Assembly: GCA_934254825.1 (NCBI GenBank)
Contig: CAKQMB010000014.1
Location: forward strand, 1 to 64,000
Source: an uncultured Clostridia bacterium
GTDB taxonomy: Bacteria > Bacillota > Clostridia > Christensenellales > Borkfalkiaceae
DNA: 64,000 nt
Reading direction: 5' to 3'
The translations under genes were made by a program, and so were the position numbers. Below the pieces are notes generated by a model. It was not told the DNA's origin. It worked only from the letters and a program-made list of their open reading frames with translations, and ran no database searches. Below, piece after piece: positions 6,908-16,003 of this stretch (positions within the stretch are counted from its first letter, which is position 1; the number at the start of each line of letters is the position of its first letter).

Positions 6908-8807
6908 TGCGGCATTAAACAATAAAAAGCCGTCGAGTATGAAACGGTTGATTAAATATATTTTCTCGCATAACAAAGCGGCAATGACAATCGTAACAAT
7001 TTGTCTTTTCGTGTCCGCGATAGCATCTTCGGCATCCGGCGTGTTTCTGTTCTTCCTGATAGACAATGTTATAACGCCTGCTATTTCAAACGGGTTTGCA
7101 AGCGTAGCGGGAACGTTTGTCGCACTTATTGCGTTAATGGCGGTAGTATACGGACTCGGTATTCTTGCTACGACCTGCTATTCGTTTATAGTAGCAAAAA
7201 TGGGACAAACAACACTGAATCATCTTCGCAAAGATATGTTTGCGAAAATGGAACAACTTCCTGTGAAATATTTTGACAGTCATAAGCACGGCGATATTAT
7301 GTCTTACTACACTAACGACATAGACGCTATACGACAATTTATTTCGCAAAGTATGATTCAGATTATGAACACCGTATTCACGCTCGTCATTTTAACGGTG
7401 GCTATGCTGTATTTCTCGGTATGGCTTACGATTATCGTTTACGCGTGCGCTGCCGTTATGCTTACGGTTATAAAGATCGTCGGCGGAAAGTCAGCCAAAA
7501 ACTTCGTAGCGCAACAGCATTCCACGGCAAAAATCGAAGGATTTATAGAGGAAATTATAGGTGGAGAAAAAGTCGTTAAAGTCTTTACTCACGAACAGCG
7601 TTCCATTGAAGATTTCAGAAAAATTAACGACATCGTGAAAAATGATTCTGCAAAAGCCAACGAATATGGCAATATCATTATGCCGTGTCTTGGCAGTATA
7701 GGCAATTATATGTACGTTCTTCTCGCTTTTATCGGTGGAATTTTTTGCCTTGTTGCAGGGTTCAAAAACGTATCGCTGACAGGTGTTTCCGCAATGAGTG
7801 CGGCTGTTATCGTTTCGTTTTTGCAAATGTCGCGGCAGTTCGGACAATCCATTGCTCAGGTGTCGCAACAAACGTCTATGTGTGCTATGGCTTTTGCGGG
7901 AGCAGACAGAGTTTTTGCTTTGATAGACGAAAAACCGGAAGATGACGACGGATACGTTACGCTTGTAAATGCAAAATATAACGAGAATGGCGAACTTTGC
8001 GAATGCAAAGAAAAAACGGATCTTTGGGCGTGGAAACACCCGCACCACGACGGAACTACGACTCTTACGGAACTGAAAGGCAATATAGTGCTCGATCACG
8101 TCGATTTCGGTTACGAAGAAAATCATATTGTCCTTCACGATATTTCAATAAATGCCGCGGCGGGGCAAAAAATGGCGTTTGTCGGCGCAACGGGCGCAGG
8201 AAAAACCACCATAACAAACCTTATCAATCGCTTTTACGATATAGCGGACGGAAAAATCCGTTACGACGGAATCAATATCAACAAAATCAAAAAAGCCGAC
8301 CTTCGTAATTCCCTCACCGTCGTATTGCAGGAAACAAATTTGTTTACGGGAACCGTTGCCGATAATATCCGTTACGGAAAACTCGACGCGACCGAAGAAG
8401 AAATCGTCGCCGCCGCAAAAACGGCAAACGCTTACGATTTCATTATGAAATTACCCGACGGCTTCAATACAATGCTGACAAGCGACGGCGCAAATCTTTC
8501 GCAGGGGCAACGCCAACTTCTTTCCATTGCTCGTGCCGCTATTGCCGATACTCCGTTACTTATTCTGGACGAGGCAACTTCGTCAATCGACACAAGAACG
8601 GAAAAACTCGTGCAGAAAGGCACGGACGAAATCATGAAAGGCAGAACGGTTTTTGTTATAGCCCATCGTCTTTCCACCGTACAGAATGCCGATAAAATTC
8701 TTGTTCTTGATCACGGTAAAATTATTGAAGAAGGCAATCACGAAGAACTTATCGCAAAGCACGGCACTTATTATCAATTATATACAGGTGCGTTTGAACT
8801 TGAATAA
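6900..8807 (+). CDS. ABC exporter half-transporter, catalytic subunit
   Basis: This 635-residue partner of the preceding gene has six membrane helices (~25-320), Walker A GATGAGKT, signature LSQGQ and Walker B LLILDEATSSID with the catalytic Glu. A linker of ~70 residues with charged and Trp-rich sequence (ECKEKTDLWAWKHPHHDG) separates the domains and is longer than usual. I chose the ATG at 6900 because GGGAGG precedes it at good distance; an upstream in-frame ATG at 6867 lies inside the preceding gene. It is co-transcribed and probably translationally coupled. Confidence 0.9.
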   Translation: MNNAALNNKKPSSMKRLIKYIFSHNKAAMTIVTICLFVSAIASSASGVFLFFLIDNVITPAISNGFASVAGTFVALIALMAVVYGLGILATTCYSFIVAKMGQTTLNHLRKDMFAKMEQLPVKYFDSHKHGDIMSYYTNDIDAIRQFISQSMIQIMNTVFTLVILTVAMLYFSVWLTIIVYACAAVMLTVIKIVGGKSAKNFVAQQHSTAKIEGFIEEIIGGEKVVKVFTHEQRSIEDFRKINDIVKNDSAKANEYGNIIMPCLGSIGNYMYVLLAFIGGIFCLVAGFKNVSLTGVSAMSAAVIVSFLQMSRQFGQSIAQVSQQTSMCAMAFAGADRVFALIDEKPEDDDGYVTLVNAKYNENGELCECKEKTDLWAWKHPHHDGTTTLTELKGNIVLDHVDFGYEENHIVLHDISINAAAGQKMAFVGATGAGKTTITNLINRFYDIADGKIRYDGININKIKKADLRNSLTVVLQETNLFTGTVADNIRYGKLDATEEEIVAAAKTANAYDFIMKLPDGFNTMLTSDGANLSQGQRQLLSIARAAIADTPLLILDEATSSIDTRTEKLVQKGTDEIMKGRTVFVIAHRLSTVQNADKILVLDHGKIIEEGNHEELIAKHGTYYQLYTGAFELE

Positions 8808-8809
8808 AT

Positions 8810-8977
8810 ATGAGTGAAATTACCAGAAAGTACTTGGCGAGCAAATGTTCGTATGTTATAATACGAGCGAGAATACTTGCTTGCAAGGGTTTTCGAGCGC
8901 AGTATTTCAACGGAAACGGCGATTTGGCGAAGAAGCGCATGGCAACGGCAGTTGCCGACAAAATTTTATTTCTTTAA
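8810..8977 (+). CDS. Possible small basic protein, 55 residues
   Basis: This open frame begins 2 bases after the stop of the ABC gene and runs 55 codons (MSEITRKYLASKCSYVIIRA at the start, KKRMATAVADKILFL at the end). It has no clear ribosome site of its own, so it would depend on coupling to the ABC gene. It is rich in Lys, Arg and Ala and has no membrane segment. I do not recognise it. It may be a real accessory peptide or a chance frame. Confidence 0.4.
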   Translation: MSEITRKYLASKCSYVIIRARILACKGFRAQYFNGNGDLAKKRMATAVADKILFL

Positions 8978-9233
8978 AAAGAGAGATATCGGCGTGGTTT
9001 TTAAATTGTATCAAACTCGGCTTTATTTTATTATATTACTACAAGTAACTTTTGTCAAGATACCCGCAAAATGGGATATATAGGGTTGTTCGGGTTTGCA
9101 AAACATATGAGACGGATATAGTAAAAAGTAGTTGATAAATATTTGTTGTGCAAATAGTTCCAAATAAAATGAATAGAAACGCTGATTAAACAAATAAAAT
9201 ATTTTAAAAAGAATATCACCGGAATAAAAAAGT
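8978..9233. other. Gene-free stretch
   Basis: This AT-rich sequence between the ABC operon and the terminator at 9234 shows no convincing gene. A partial operator-like TATCAAAC is present near 9010. Confidence 0.5.
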
Positions 9234-9261
9234 GCGGGCGGCTCCGAAAGGAGCCGCCCGC
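9234..9261 (-). terminator. Strong terminator of the surface lipoprotein gene
   Basis: GCGGGCGGCTCC and GGAGCCGCCCGC form a perfect 12 bp stem with a GAAA loop. On the minus strand it is followed by a T-rich run (complement of 9225-9231). It may also stop transcripts of the plus-strand ABC operon. Confidence 0.9.
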
Positions 9262-9306
9262 TTGTTTATTTTAACTTATAGAACTAAACTTAAATAGTTT
9301 CAGTTA

Positions 9307-12129
9307 TCAGTCTTTCTTTTCTCCGTCTCCGTTGTCGCCGTCGCCGTCGCCGTAGTCATAGGCTTCGTCGGTTGCGTCGGGAGCTTCGATGTTGTTCTTA
9401 TTGGCGTTCTTGCCGTTTCCGCTGTATCTCTTGGATTTGTCGTAACCTTTCTGATAATAAGATTCGGCTTTGCGCTTTTTGCTCTTCTTGTTCTTGGTCG
9501 ACATACGAATGATAACCGCAACGAGTGCCGCAACAAGAACAACCGCGATTATAATCGAAACGATTTGGAGCCAAGCATAGCTCGAAGTGCTTGTGCTGTC
9601 GGACGTGCTGTCGGAAGCGGACGTGCTGTCGCTTGCGGAGTCGCCCGCCTCGATAACGTAATCGTCGGAGTCGATCGTGTCGTAACGATAGAACATAACG
9701 ACTGCGGTTCTGTCGTCGCCCGAAGTATTTTTAAGATAACCGTAAGAAACGACTACGTCGGTAGTTTCGACGACTTTATCGACCTTGTTGCCGTTTTCGT
9801 CTTCTTCCTGAACGGGGTTCTTCTTGTCTTCGTCGGTGTAATACTTAACGGTCTTGGTGTAAGAAGCGGTTTCTTCCAACTCGTAAAGAGAGGATTTAGC
9901 TGCGTAAGCGGAAACGAGAGTGTCGTAGTCGCTTGCGGAGGAGTAGGTAGCTCCCTTGTCCGCGCTGCCGATAAGCATTGCGCCTTTGCCTTCGAAACCG
10001 TATTGAAGCTCTAAGGTCTTAGCCTTGTCGCCCGTTCTGATTATAAACGTTACGGTGGTGTAACCGTCGAGAGCTTTCTTGCTGTTCGCGTTTACTTTCG
10101 TAAGCATTTCGTAATCTTCGCCGTTTACGGTGAATTTGGAAATCTGACTCTTGGAGTCGATCTCGGTGGTGTCGTAATCGTAAAGTCTTACAAACGCTTC
10201 GCCGTCGATAACTCTGAGTTTAACGCTGAAACTGTAAACGCTGTTTGCGGGAACGGTGATCGGAAGACCGTTGGAGGTCATGCGAATGTAGTAACCGTTT
10301 ACGGAGTAAAGCGCGATAGCCTGAACTTCCTTGTTGTCGCCGGTAAGACCTGCGATATAGTCTTTTTTAAGAGCGTTAAGCGCGTCGTTAAGACCGTTTA
10401 CGGAGTAGTTATAAGCGCTGTTGACGAGAATTGCTTTGTGTCCCGCGTCGGTGTTTCCTGCCGCTCTGTAAGCTCCGCCGGTGATCTGATCGACGCTTAC
10501 TTCGTAACCGTCGTAACGGTCGTTCGCGTCTTTCTTGGTTGCGTCGTACATAACGGCGCCGGTAGTGATTGCGTAGCTGTCCTTGGTTTCGTCGTCCTTA
10601 TTGTCGTCGTCGGAAACGTCGGAGTTGTAATCGCCGAGAAGAGTAACTTTCGTACCGTTGTTCGAGGTGTCCGCAAGGTTGAATTCTTCTTCGTTGAGTT
10701 TTACTACTTTGAAATCTTTGAATACGGCTTTTCCGGTGGGGAAGTCCGCGTTTACGGTCGATTCCGAAGTGGGACCGAACGTGATTTTAAGCTGATACTG
10801 TAACGGTTTTTCGCCGTCGGTTCTGTTGGTCGTAAGGTAGATCGCGTATCTTACGTCTTTTCCGTCGGTAGCGAAGCTGTCGAAACCGCCGTTTTCTTTG
10901 TTGTTATCGAGAACCTTTACGGAAGCGTTCTTGGAATAGCTCTTTGCGGAAACGTTTGCGATGAAGGAAATCATTATTCCTTTGTAGTCGGTGTCCGCGT
11001 CCTTGTCGTTGTCGACGTATTTTTCGAGATCGAAAGGAATAGTCGTGTAAGAATAGGAAGTGCCGTACGCTCTTTCAAGGTTACTGAAATCGATCGTGAG
11101 TTCGCCGTTTTCGGGAGCGTTTACGGTGTAACCTTCGCTGTCGTCTATTCCGCCGATGTTCGCGTTGACGTTGAATTTATTGAAGTCTCCGCTGCCTCCG
11201 CCGAGAACGTCCGTCGAAGTTGCGGCTTTGGTGAAGTCGACCTTAACGGCATCGGCTTCGGATTTAGCGGTGTCGAGAACGAAAGCGTCTTCGGTTTTGT
11301 CTTCTCCGTCGTAGAGGTTAAGAGCTTCGCCGTCTGCTTTTTCGAAATCGCCGGCTTCGAGCTTTTCCATCTTAACGTCGTCGAAATAAGCGTAACCGGA
11401 GCAGCCTCTGAGCTTGTTGTCGCTCGAACCGTGTCCGAAACCTAAAACTACCTGATATTTGGTGGTAGCATAGTTGCTCGGTCTGAGGTATATAGTGTAC
11501 TGTTTCCATTCGCCGTCGGTATCGATGTTGTCGACGATCGTCGAACCGATAGACTGACCTACGGTGTTTTTAACTTCGATGTACGCGCCTGTGTTTACCT
11601 CGGGGTTGTTGTCGGCGTATTTACCCGAAACGTCCTTGGTGAGAACCCAAACGGTAAGTTTGTAATCGACGCCGTATTCCGCGGTGATCGTGGTGTTCGA
11701 AGTGGTGTACTGCGCGGCGCCTTCTCCCTTGGAGTTTACGTCGTTTGCAAGCATAAGGATTTTGGTTTCGCCCTCCGAAGCGCTTTCGCGTTCGAGACCC
11801 TTATCTTTGTAAGCGTCTTTCGTGATATCGATGATACCGGAAGACTTTGTCGTTCCGTAAGTGGTTCTCGAAGACCACTTAACGGTCGAGCTGAGCGTGT
11901 AAGGATAAGTGGCAGTCTTGGGAACGTAAAGTTCGAAGTTGCCGTTCGCGATCATTTGCGTGTCGTTTACCGTTTCGTCCTCGGAAGACGATTCGGAGTC
12001 CGAAGCGGTCGAAGATTCGCTTGAATTTCCGCCGCAAGCCGTAGCGCAGCAGAGAACGAGCGAAAGAACGAGCGCGGTCAGAAGCATGATGAACGCTTTG
12101 AAGTTAAACTTGTTCTGAGTTTTGTTCAT
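9307..12129 (-). CDS. Large surface lipoprotein with C-terminal membrane anchor, function unknown
   Basis: This 940-residue protein has a signal peptide (~13-31) with a lipobox ending at Cys32, then a Ser/Asp/Glu linker. Two or more beta-rich modules follow; the first (~60-260) contains GNFELY, a Trp-rich strand and CSGYAYFDDVKMEKL, resembling carbohydrate-binding galactose-type folds. The C-terminus has a Ser/Thr/Asp repeat linker, one membrane helix (WLQIVSIIIAVVLVAALVAV) and a Lys-rich then Gly/Asp-rich tail. Having both a lipid anchor and a membrane helix is unusual. It is transcribed alone, with its own promoter and terminator. A glycan-binding or envelope role is inference only. Confidence 0.75.
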   Translation of the reverse strand: MNKTQNKFNFKAFIMLLTALVLSLVLCCATACGGNSSESSTASDSESSSEDETVNDTQMIANGNFELYVPKTATYPYTLSSTVKWSSRTTYGTTKSSGIIDITKDAYKDKGLERESASEGETKILMLANDVNSKGEGAAQYTTSNTTITAEYGVDYKLTVWVLTKDVSGKYADNNPEVNTGAYIEVKNTVGQSIGSTIVDNIDTDGEWKQYTIYLRPSNYATTKYQVVLGFGHGSSDNKLRGCSGYAYFDDVKMEKLEAGDFEKADGEALNLYDGEDKTEDAFVLDTAKSEADAVKVDFTKAATSTDVLGGGSGDFNKFNVNANIGGIDDSEGYTVNAPENGELTIDFSNLERAYGTSYSYTTIPFDLEKYVDNDKDADTDYKGIMISFIANVSAKSYSKNASVKVLDNNKENGGFDSFATDGKDVRYAIYLTTNRTDGEKPLQYQLKITFGPTSESTVNADFPTGKAVFKDFKVVKLNEEEFNLADTSNNGTKVTLLGDYNSDVSDDDNKDDETKDSYAITTGAVMYDATKKDANDRYDGYEVSVDQITGGAYRAAGNTDAGHKAILVNSAYNYSVNGLNDALNALKKDYIAGLTGDNKEVQAIALYSVNGYYIRMTSNGLPITVPANSVYSFSVKLRVIDGEAFVRLYDYDTTEIDSKSQISKFTVNGEDYEMLTKVNANSKKALDGYTTVTFIIRTGDKAKTLELQYGFEGKGAMLIGSADKGATYSSASDYDTLVSAYAAKSSLYELEETASYTKTVKYYTDEDKKNPVQEEDENGNKVDKVVETTDVVVSYGYLKNTSGDDRTAVVMFYRYDTIDSDDYVIEAGDSASDSTSASDSTSDSTSTSSYAWLQIVSIIIAVVLVAALVAVIIRMSTKNKKSKKRKAESYYQKGYDKSKRYSGNGKNANKNNIEAPDATDEAYDYGDGDGDNGDGEKKD

Positions 12130-12276
12130 AAGTCACCTTTTTGAAGTTTTTAGCCTGTCCGACCCGCGTTCACGACTTCCGAAACCGAAAATCGAAGCAA
12201 ATTCCGCTTCTTTTTCCCGTTTTTTTGCGTCGTAAAAGTTCGCGTGTGCGGACGCGACCATATATTAGACTTCTCT

Positions 12277-12305
12277 ATTATACAGCATTCGACGAAAAAA
12301 TGCAA
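12277..12305 (-). promoter_or_regulatory. Probable promoter of the surface lipoprotein gene
   Basis: On the minus strand TATAAT (12277-12282) lies 17 bases downstream of TTGCAT (12300-12305, a weak -35). The resulting leader is about 140 bases. The remaining gene-free sequence to 12452 has a GTCGGG / CCCGAC hairpin at 12412-12427 just before the next gene. Confidence 0.5.
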
Positions 12306-12452
12306 TAATTCTACGGCAGATATTAAAGATTTTTACAATTTATCGGAAATTTTTTATTTATGTCGGGGCGCGGAGGATTATAACGGAATAATTTGGAAAT
12401 AATAGTAACTTGTCGGGGTCGCCCGACTATCCGCAGGTGATTGAATAGAAAT

Positions 12453-12821
12453 ATGACTGAAAACATCAAAGAAAAATTATATCTTATTTTAACGGGCGTC
12501 GTGACCGGACTTGCGAACGGTTTTTTCGGCGGCGGAGGCGGAATGATCGTCGTGCCGTTGCTTACTTTTTTGTTGAAAATGAAAGCGAAATCCGCTCACG
12601 CCACGGCAATAGCGATAATTCTGCCCGTTTCGGCGATAAGCGCGATAGTTTACTTTATCAAGGGGAGTTTCGATTTCTCGGTCGGGCTTCCGTCCGGCGC
12701 GGGCGTGATACTCGGCGGAGTTGCCGGCGCGTGGCTTCTGGGCAAACTTTCTTCGAAATGGATAACGAGGATATTTGCCGTTATAATGCTTGCCGCGGGC
12801 GTTAAACTGTTGTTTTTCTGA
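12453..12821 (+). CDS. TauE/SafE-family membrane protein, first half
   Basis: This 122-residue protein has about four membrane helices and the glycine-rich TauE/SafE motif (GLANGFFGGGGGMIVVPLLTF). Full-length members are ~250 residues made of two such repeats and move sulfite, sulfonates or related anions. The second repeat is encoded by the next gene, 8 bases downstream, so the two products probably pair in the membrane. I chose ATG 12453, 12 bases after AGGTGA; a TTG at 12441 touches that site directly and is less likely. Confidence 0.82.
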   Translation: MTENIKEKLYLILTGVVTGLANGFFGGGGGMIVVPLLTFLLKMKAKSAHATAIAIILPVSAISAIVYFIKGSFDFSVGLPSGAGVILGGVAGAWLLGKLSSKWITRIFAVIMLAAGVKLLFF

Positions 12822-12829
12822 GAGGTAAT

Positions 12830-13231
12830 ATGTGGAAATACGTTTTACTCGTTTTGACGGGGCTTATATCGGGCGTGCTCGGAGGAATGGGAATGGGAGG
12901 AGGAACTATTCTCATTCCTCTTCTCACCATCTTTTTCGACGTGGAACAAAAACAGGCTCAGGCTGTCAACCTCGCGGCGTTTATTCCTATGGCGATAGTC
13001 TCTCTTATTATTCATATTAAAAATAAGAGAGTGAGAACGAACGGTATTTTATGGATAATAATACCCGCGGCGGGATTGTCGCTCGCGGGGAGTTTTGCCG
13101 CGCAGGCGATGAACGGCGAAATTTTAAAAAGGATATTCGGCGGTTTTCTGCTGCTTCTTTCCGTTGCCCAGTTTTTCTCGGAGGAAATAAACGAAAAAAT
13201 AGAAGAAAAGACGAGCGCGAAAAAAAATTAG
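12830..13231 (+). CDS. TauE/SafE-family membrane protein, second half
   Basis: This 133-residue protein has four membrane helices, the repeat motif GVLGGMGMGGGTILIPLLT and a charged C-terminal tail (KIEEKTSAKK). Its ribosome site AGAGG overlaps the stop of the preceding half. It is homologous to the other half but clearly diverged, as expected of the two repeats of one transporter. It is not a frameshift of one gene, because each half has its own start, stop and ribosome site. Confidence 0.82.
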   Translation: MWKYVLLVLTGLISGVLGGMGMGGGTILIPLLTIFFDVEQKQAQAVNLAAFIPMAIVSLIIHIKNKRVRTNGILWIIIPAAGLSLAGSFAAQAMNGEILKRIFGGFLLLLSVAQFFSEEINEKIEEKTSAKKN

Positions 13232-13515
13232 GACGTATTCGTTACCCAACATATCGTCCGCATGTTTGCAAATTGCACAATATGTGGGGAAAATTGCACA
13301 AATCGGCGATACCCCCCTTTACAAAATCAAAAAGATATGTTAGTATTATGCAGTAGCTGTTTAAAACCCATACGGAACTCGATTTTCGGGCGTATCGATA
13401 ACTTGATTATTCGGCATATATATACGGCTTAAAGGCAAGTTCTTTCGGGGTTTGAAATAACCGCAACTTAATATAAAACGTTTGTATTTGATATATTTAC
13501 TCAGAGGTTAGAAAA

Positions 13516-15030
13516 TTGGAAAAAATCGGAATTATCGACTTAGGCTCGAATACTGCAAGACTCGTCATCGTGGAAATGCTCGGAGACGGTCATTTTATCG
13601 TTATAGATCAGCTTAAAGAAAGCGTAAGGCTCGGCAAAGATATGGAAAGAGACGGCTTTTTAAAGCCGCAAAGAATAGCCGAAACGCTTAAAACGCTTAA
13701 AATGTTCCGCAAACTTTGCGACGCATACGGTATAGAGAAAATCATCGCCGTCGCGACGGCGGCTGTGAGAAGAGCCAAAAATCAGCGCAGCTTTCTGGAC
13801 GAGGTCGCAACGACCTGCGGCATAAAACTCAGAGTTCTGACCGCCGACGAGGAAGCCACTTATGTTTACAAAGGCGTTATCAACACTATGGATATTCCCA
13901 AAGGGCTTATCCTCGAAATAGGCGGCGGTTCGACGAAAATCGTCCAGTATAACAGAAAAAATCTTCTCCATTTCGAAACGCTTCCGTTCGGAGCGGTCAC
14001 TTTGACCGAACTTTTCCAGAACGACGGCATTTCTCCCGCGGAACAGGCGGCTAAGATAGAGGAGTTTTTCACCGAACAGTTAAAACGTATCGAGTGGCTT
14101 AAAGAAGTCGACCCCGAAACGCAGATGATAGGCGTGGGCGGGTCGTTCAGAAGTCTTTGCAAACTCAGCAAGATGATGAAGAAAAGTCCGATCAACACGG
14201 TACATAATTATCGCATAAACGTAGACGAATTCAACAGTTTGTACGATATGCTCAAAGTCCTCGATCTCGATAAAAAGAAGAGAATAAAGGGCGTTTCGTC
14301 TTCCCGCGCGGATATTCTTCCGAGCGCGCTCGCGGCTATCAGCAGTTTCGTCAAATATATGAACTACGAGCAGATGGTCATTTCGGGTTGCGGTTTAAGA
14401 GAGGGCATTATGTTCAATTACGCTATGCCCGCGACTATCGAAAAGCCTATAAGCGACGTTCTGACTTACAGCTTGCAGACGCTCGTAAGATTTTATAATT
14501 GCAATCAGAAACACGTCGAACACGTCGTAAATCTTTCCGTTCAGCTGTTCAAACAGCTCCGCGTGCTTCACAAATTCCCGAGACAGTATCTTAAAATACT
14601 TAAAGTCGTCGCGATGCTTCACGATTCGGGCGCGTCCATTAAGTATTACGGTTACGAAAAGCATACGGCGTATATCATTATGAACGCGAGCATTTACGGC
14701 ATGAGTACGCGCGAAATGGTTATGGCATCTCTTGTAGCCGCCGTTCACGCCAACGACGACCTTAATATGAGCGAAATAGTGAAGTACAAGGCGTACGTTT
14801 CCGAAGAGGATATAGACGCGATAAGAAAACTCGGCATAATGCTCAGAATTGCTGAAAGTCTTGACAGAAGCATGTCTTCCTGCGTCGTATCGCTTAACTG
14901 CGACGTTCTGGGCGACTCCGTAATAATGAAGACGGAAGTCGAGGGCGACGCTTCGCTCGAAATAAAAGACGCTCTCAACGCGTTCTCCGATTTCAGAAGA
15001 ATATTCCACAAAAACCTCGAAATACTTTAA
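13516..15030 (+). CDS. Ppx/GppA-family phosphatase with C-terminal HD-like domain
   Basis: This 504-residue protein starts IGIIDLGSNTARLVI, the phosphate-binding loop of the Ppx/GppA family. EIGGGSTKIV is at ~135 and the third loop is GVGGSFRSL. The C-terminal ~190 residues contain VVAMLHDSGASIKYYGYEKHTAYI, an HD-type helical domain as in exopolyphosphatases. These enzymes cleave polyphosphate or pppGpp. The start is TTG (13516), with CAGAGGT 8 bases upstream and no better ATG. It is convergent with the pyrophosphatase gene and separated by a shared terminator, so phosphate metabolism genes are grouped here. Confidence 0.87.
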   Translation: MEKIGIIDLGSNTARLVIVEMLGDGHFIVIDQLKESVRLGKDMERDGFLKPQRIAETLKTLKMFRKLCDAYGIEKIIAVATAAVRRAKNQRSFLDEVATTCGIKLRVLTADEEATYVYKGVINTMDIPKGLILEIGGGSTKIVQYNRKNLLHFETLPFGAVTLTELFQNDGISPAEQAAKIEEFFTEQLKRIEWLKEVDPETQMIGVGGSFRSLCKLSKMMKKSPINTVHNYRINVDEFNSLYDMLKVLDLDKKKRIKGVSSSRADILPSALAAISSFVKYMNYEQMVISGCGLREGIMFNYAMPATIEKPISDVLTYSLQTLVRFYNCNQKHVEHVVNLSVQLFKQLRVLHKFPRQYLKILKVVAMLHDSGASIKYYGYEKHTAYIIMNASIYGMSTREMVMASLVAAVHANDDLNMSEIVKYKAYVSEEDIDAIRKLGIMLRIAESLDRSMSSCVVSLNCDVLGDSVIMKTEVEGDASLEIKDALNAFSDFRRIFHKNLEIL

Positions 15031-15042
15031 TGAAAAAATCAA

Positions 15043-15068
15043 ACGCCGCGGAAAATTTTCCGCGGCGT
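15043..15068. terminator. Bidirectional terminator
   Basis: ACGCCGCGGAAAA and TTTTCCGCGGCGT form a fully paired 13 bp stem. It lies between the convergent phosphatase and pyrophosphatase genes. Confidence 0.8.
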
Positions 15069-15098
15069 AATTTTATGCTTTGATTACAAAAAGTCGGT

Positions 15099-15662
15099 CT
15101 ATAAGTTGATTAAACCGTCTTTTCCTCCGTTATTACCGAATTTGTCGTTATAGTCTTTTATGGCTTTTTCGATTATCGCTATCGCTTCCGCTTTGCCTAT
15201 AACTTCCTTGACGGCGGTCTCTTTTCCTTCGAGATTTTTGTAAACGGAAAAGAAATGTCTCATCTCGTCGAATATGTGCGAGGGGAGTTGCGTTAAATCG
15301 GTGTAGCGGTTATAGTTCGGATCGGTGAACGGAATGGCGATTATTTTCTCGTCGTTTCTTCCGTTGTCGATCATCGAGATCGCTCCTATCGGATACGCCC
15401 TGCAAAGGGTAAGCGGTTCAAGAGCTTCCGAGCAGAGGAGCAACACGTCGAGCGGGTCTCCGTCGTCGCCGTAAGTTCTCGGGATAAAACCGTAATTTGC
15501 GGGATAGTGCGTGGACGTGTATAAAATTCTGTCGAGAATTATAAGTCCCGTTTCCTTGTCGAGTTCGTATTTTTTCTTGCTGCCCTTGCTTATTTCGATA
15601 ACGCAGATAAAATCCTCGGGGCTGATGCGTCTGGGCGATATGTCGTGCCAGATATTTGACAT
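15099..15662 (-). CDS. ppa: Inorganic pyrophosphatase, family I
   Basis: This 187-residue protein has the family I signature YGDDGDPLDVLLL with the metal-binding Asp residues, plus upstream THYPANYGFIPRTY. It hydrolyses pyrophosphate to phosphate in the cytoplasm and pulls biosynthetic reactions forward. Its promoter (15705-15733) lies 43 bases upstream. It is the only gene of its transcript. Confidence 0.95.
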   Translation of the reverse strand: MSNIWHDISPRRISPEDFICVIEISKGSKKKYELDKETGLIILDRILYTSTHYPANYGFIPRTYGDDGDPLDVLLLCSEALEPLTLCRAYPIGAISMIDNGRNDEKIIAIPFTDPNYNRYTDLTQLPSHIFDEMRHFFSVYKNLEGKETAVKEVIGKAEAIAIIEKAIKDYNDKFGNNGGKDGLINL

Positions 15663-15704
15663 ATTTCTGTTTCTCCTTAACTTTGTTGTCTGACTTTACG
15701 CCGT

Positions 15705-15733
15705 ATTATACATCAAAAAATCAAATAAATCAA
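15705..15733 (-). promoter_or_regulatory. Promoter of ppa
   Basis: On the minus strand TTGATT (15728-15733), a 17-base spacer and TATAAT (15705-15710). The rest of the gene-free stretch up to 15893 shows nothing else recognisable. Confidence 0.65.
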
Positions 15734-15893
15734 CCATTTGCAAGTTGTTTCATAAAATTTATAAAATATTTCAAACGATAAGTTTTTTCGGGGCGTAAAC
15801 GCCGTAAAAATTCGTTCGGATCGGCAGAGGAACGAGCGGACGGAAAAAATCGAAAAATTTTTATTTTTAAATGAATTATTTTTCAATTATATA

Positions 15894-15922
15894 TAGACAA
15901 GAAGCCCGTTCTGTGGTAAAAT
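15894..15922 (+). promoter_or_regulatory. Promoter of the five-gene biosynthetic operon
   Basis: TAGACA (15894-15899), a 17-base spacer and TAAAAT (15917-15922). It predicts a start near 15929 and a leader of about 67 bases. Confidence 0.6.
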
Positions 15923-15959
15923 ATCATAAACCGCGACCGAAAAAATTTTCTGGCAGCGG

Positions 15960-16003
15960 TTCGGAGAAAACATATGATAACTTCGGAGAAAACATATGAT
16001 AAA
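15960..16003 (+). repeat. Tandem duplication of the translation start region
   Basis: A 22-base unit (TTCGGAGAAAACATATGATA plus 2) occurs twice in tandem at 15960-15981 and 15982-16003. Each copy carries GGAG and an ATG. The first ATG (15974) opens a 16-codon frame ending at 16024, out of frame with and overlapping the real start at 15996. Confidence 0.8.

Noticed and set aside
12441..12452. TTG at 12441 as start of the first TauE/SafE gene
   Set aside because: It directly touches the AGGTGA ribosome site; the ATG at 12453 has a workable spacing.
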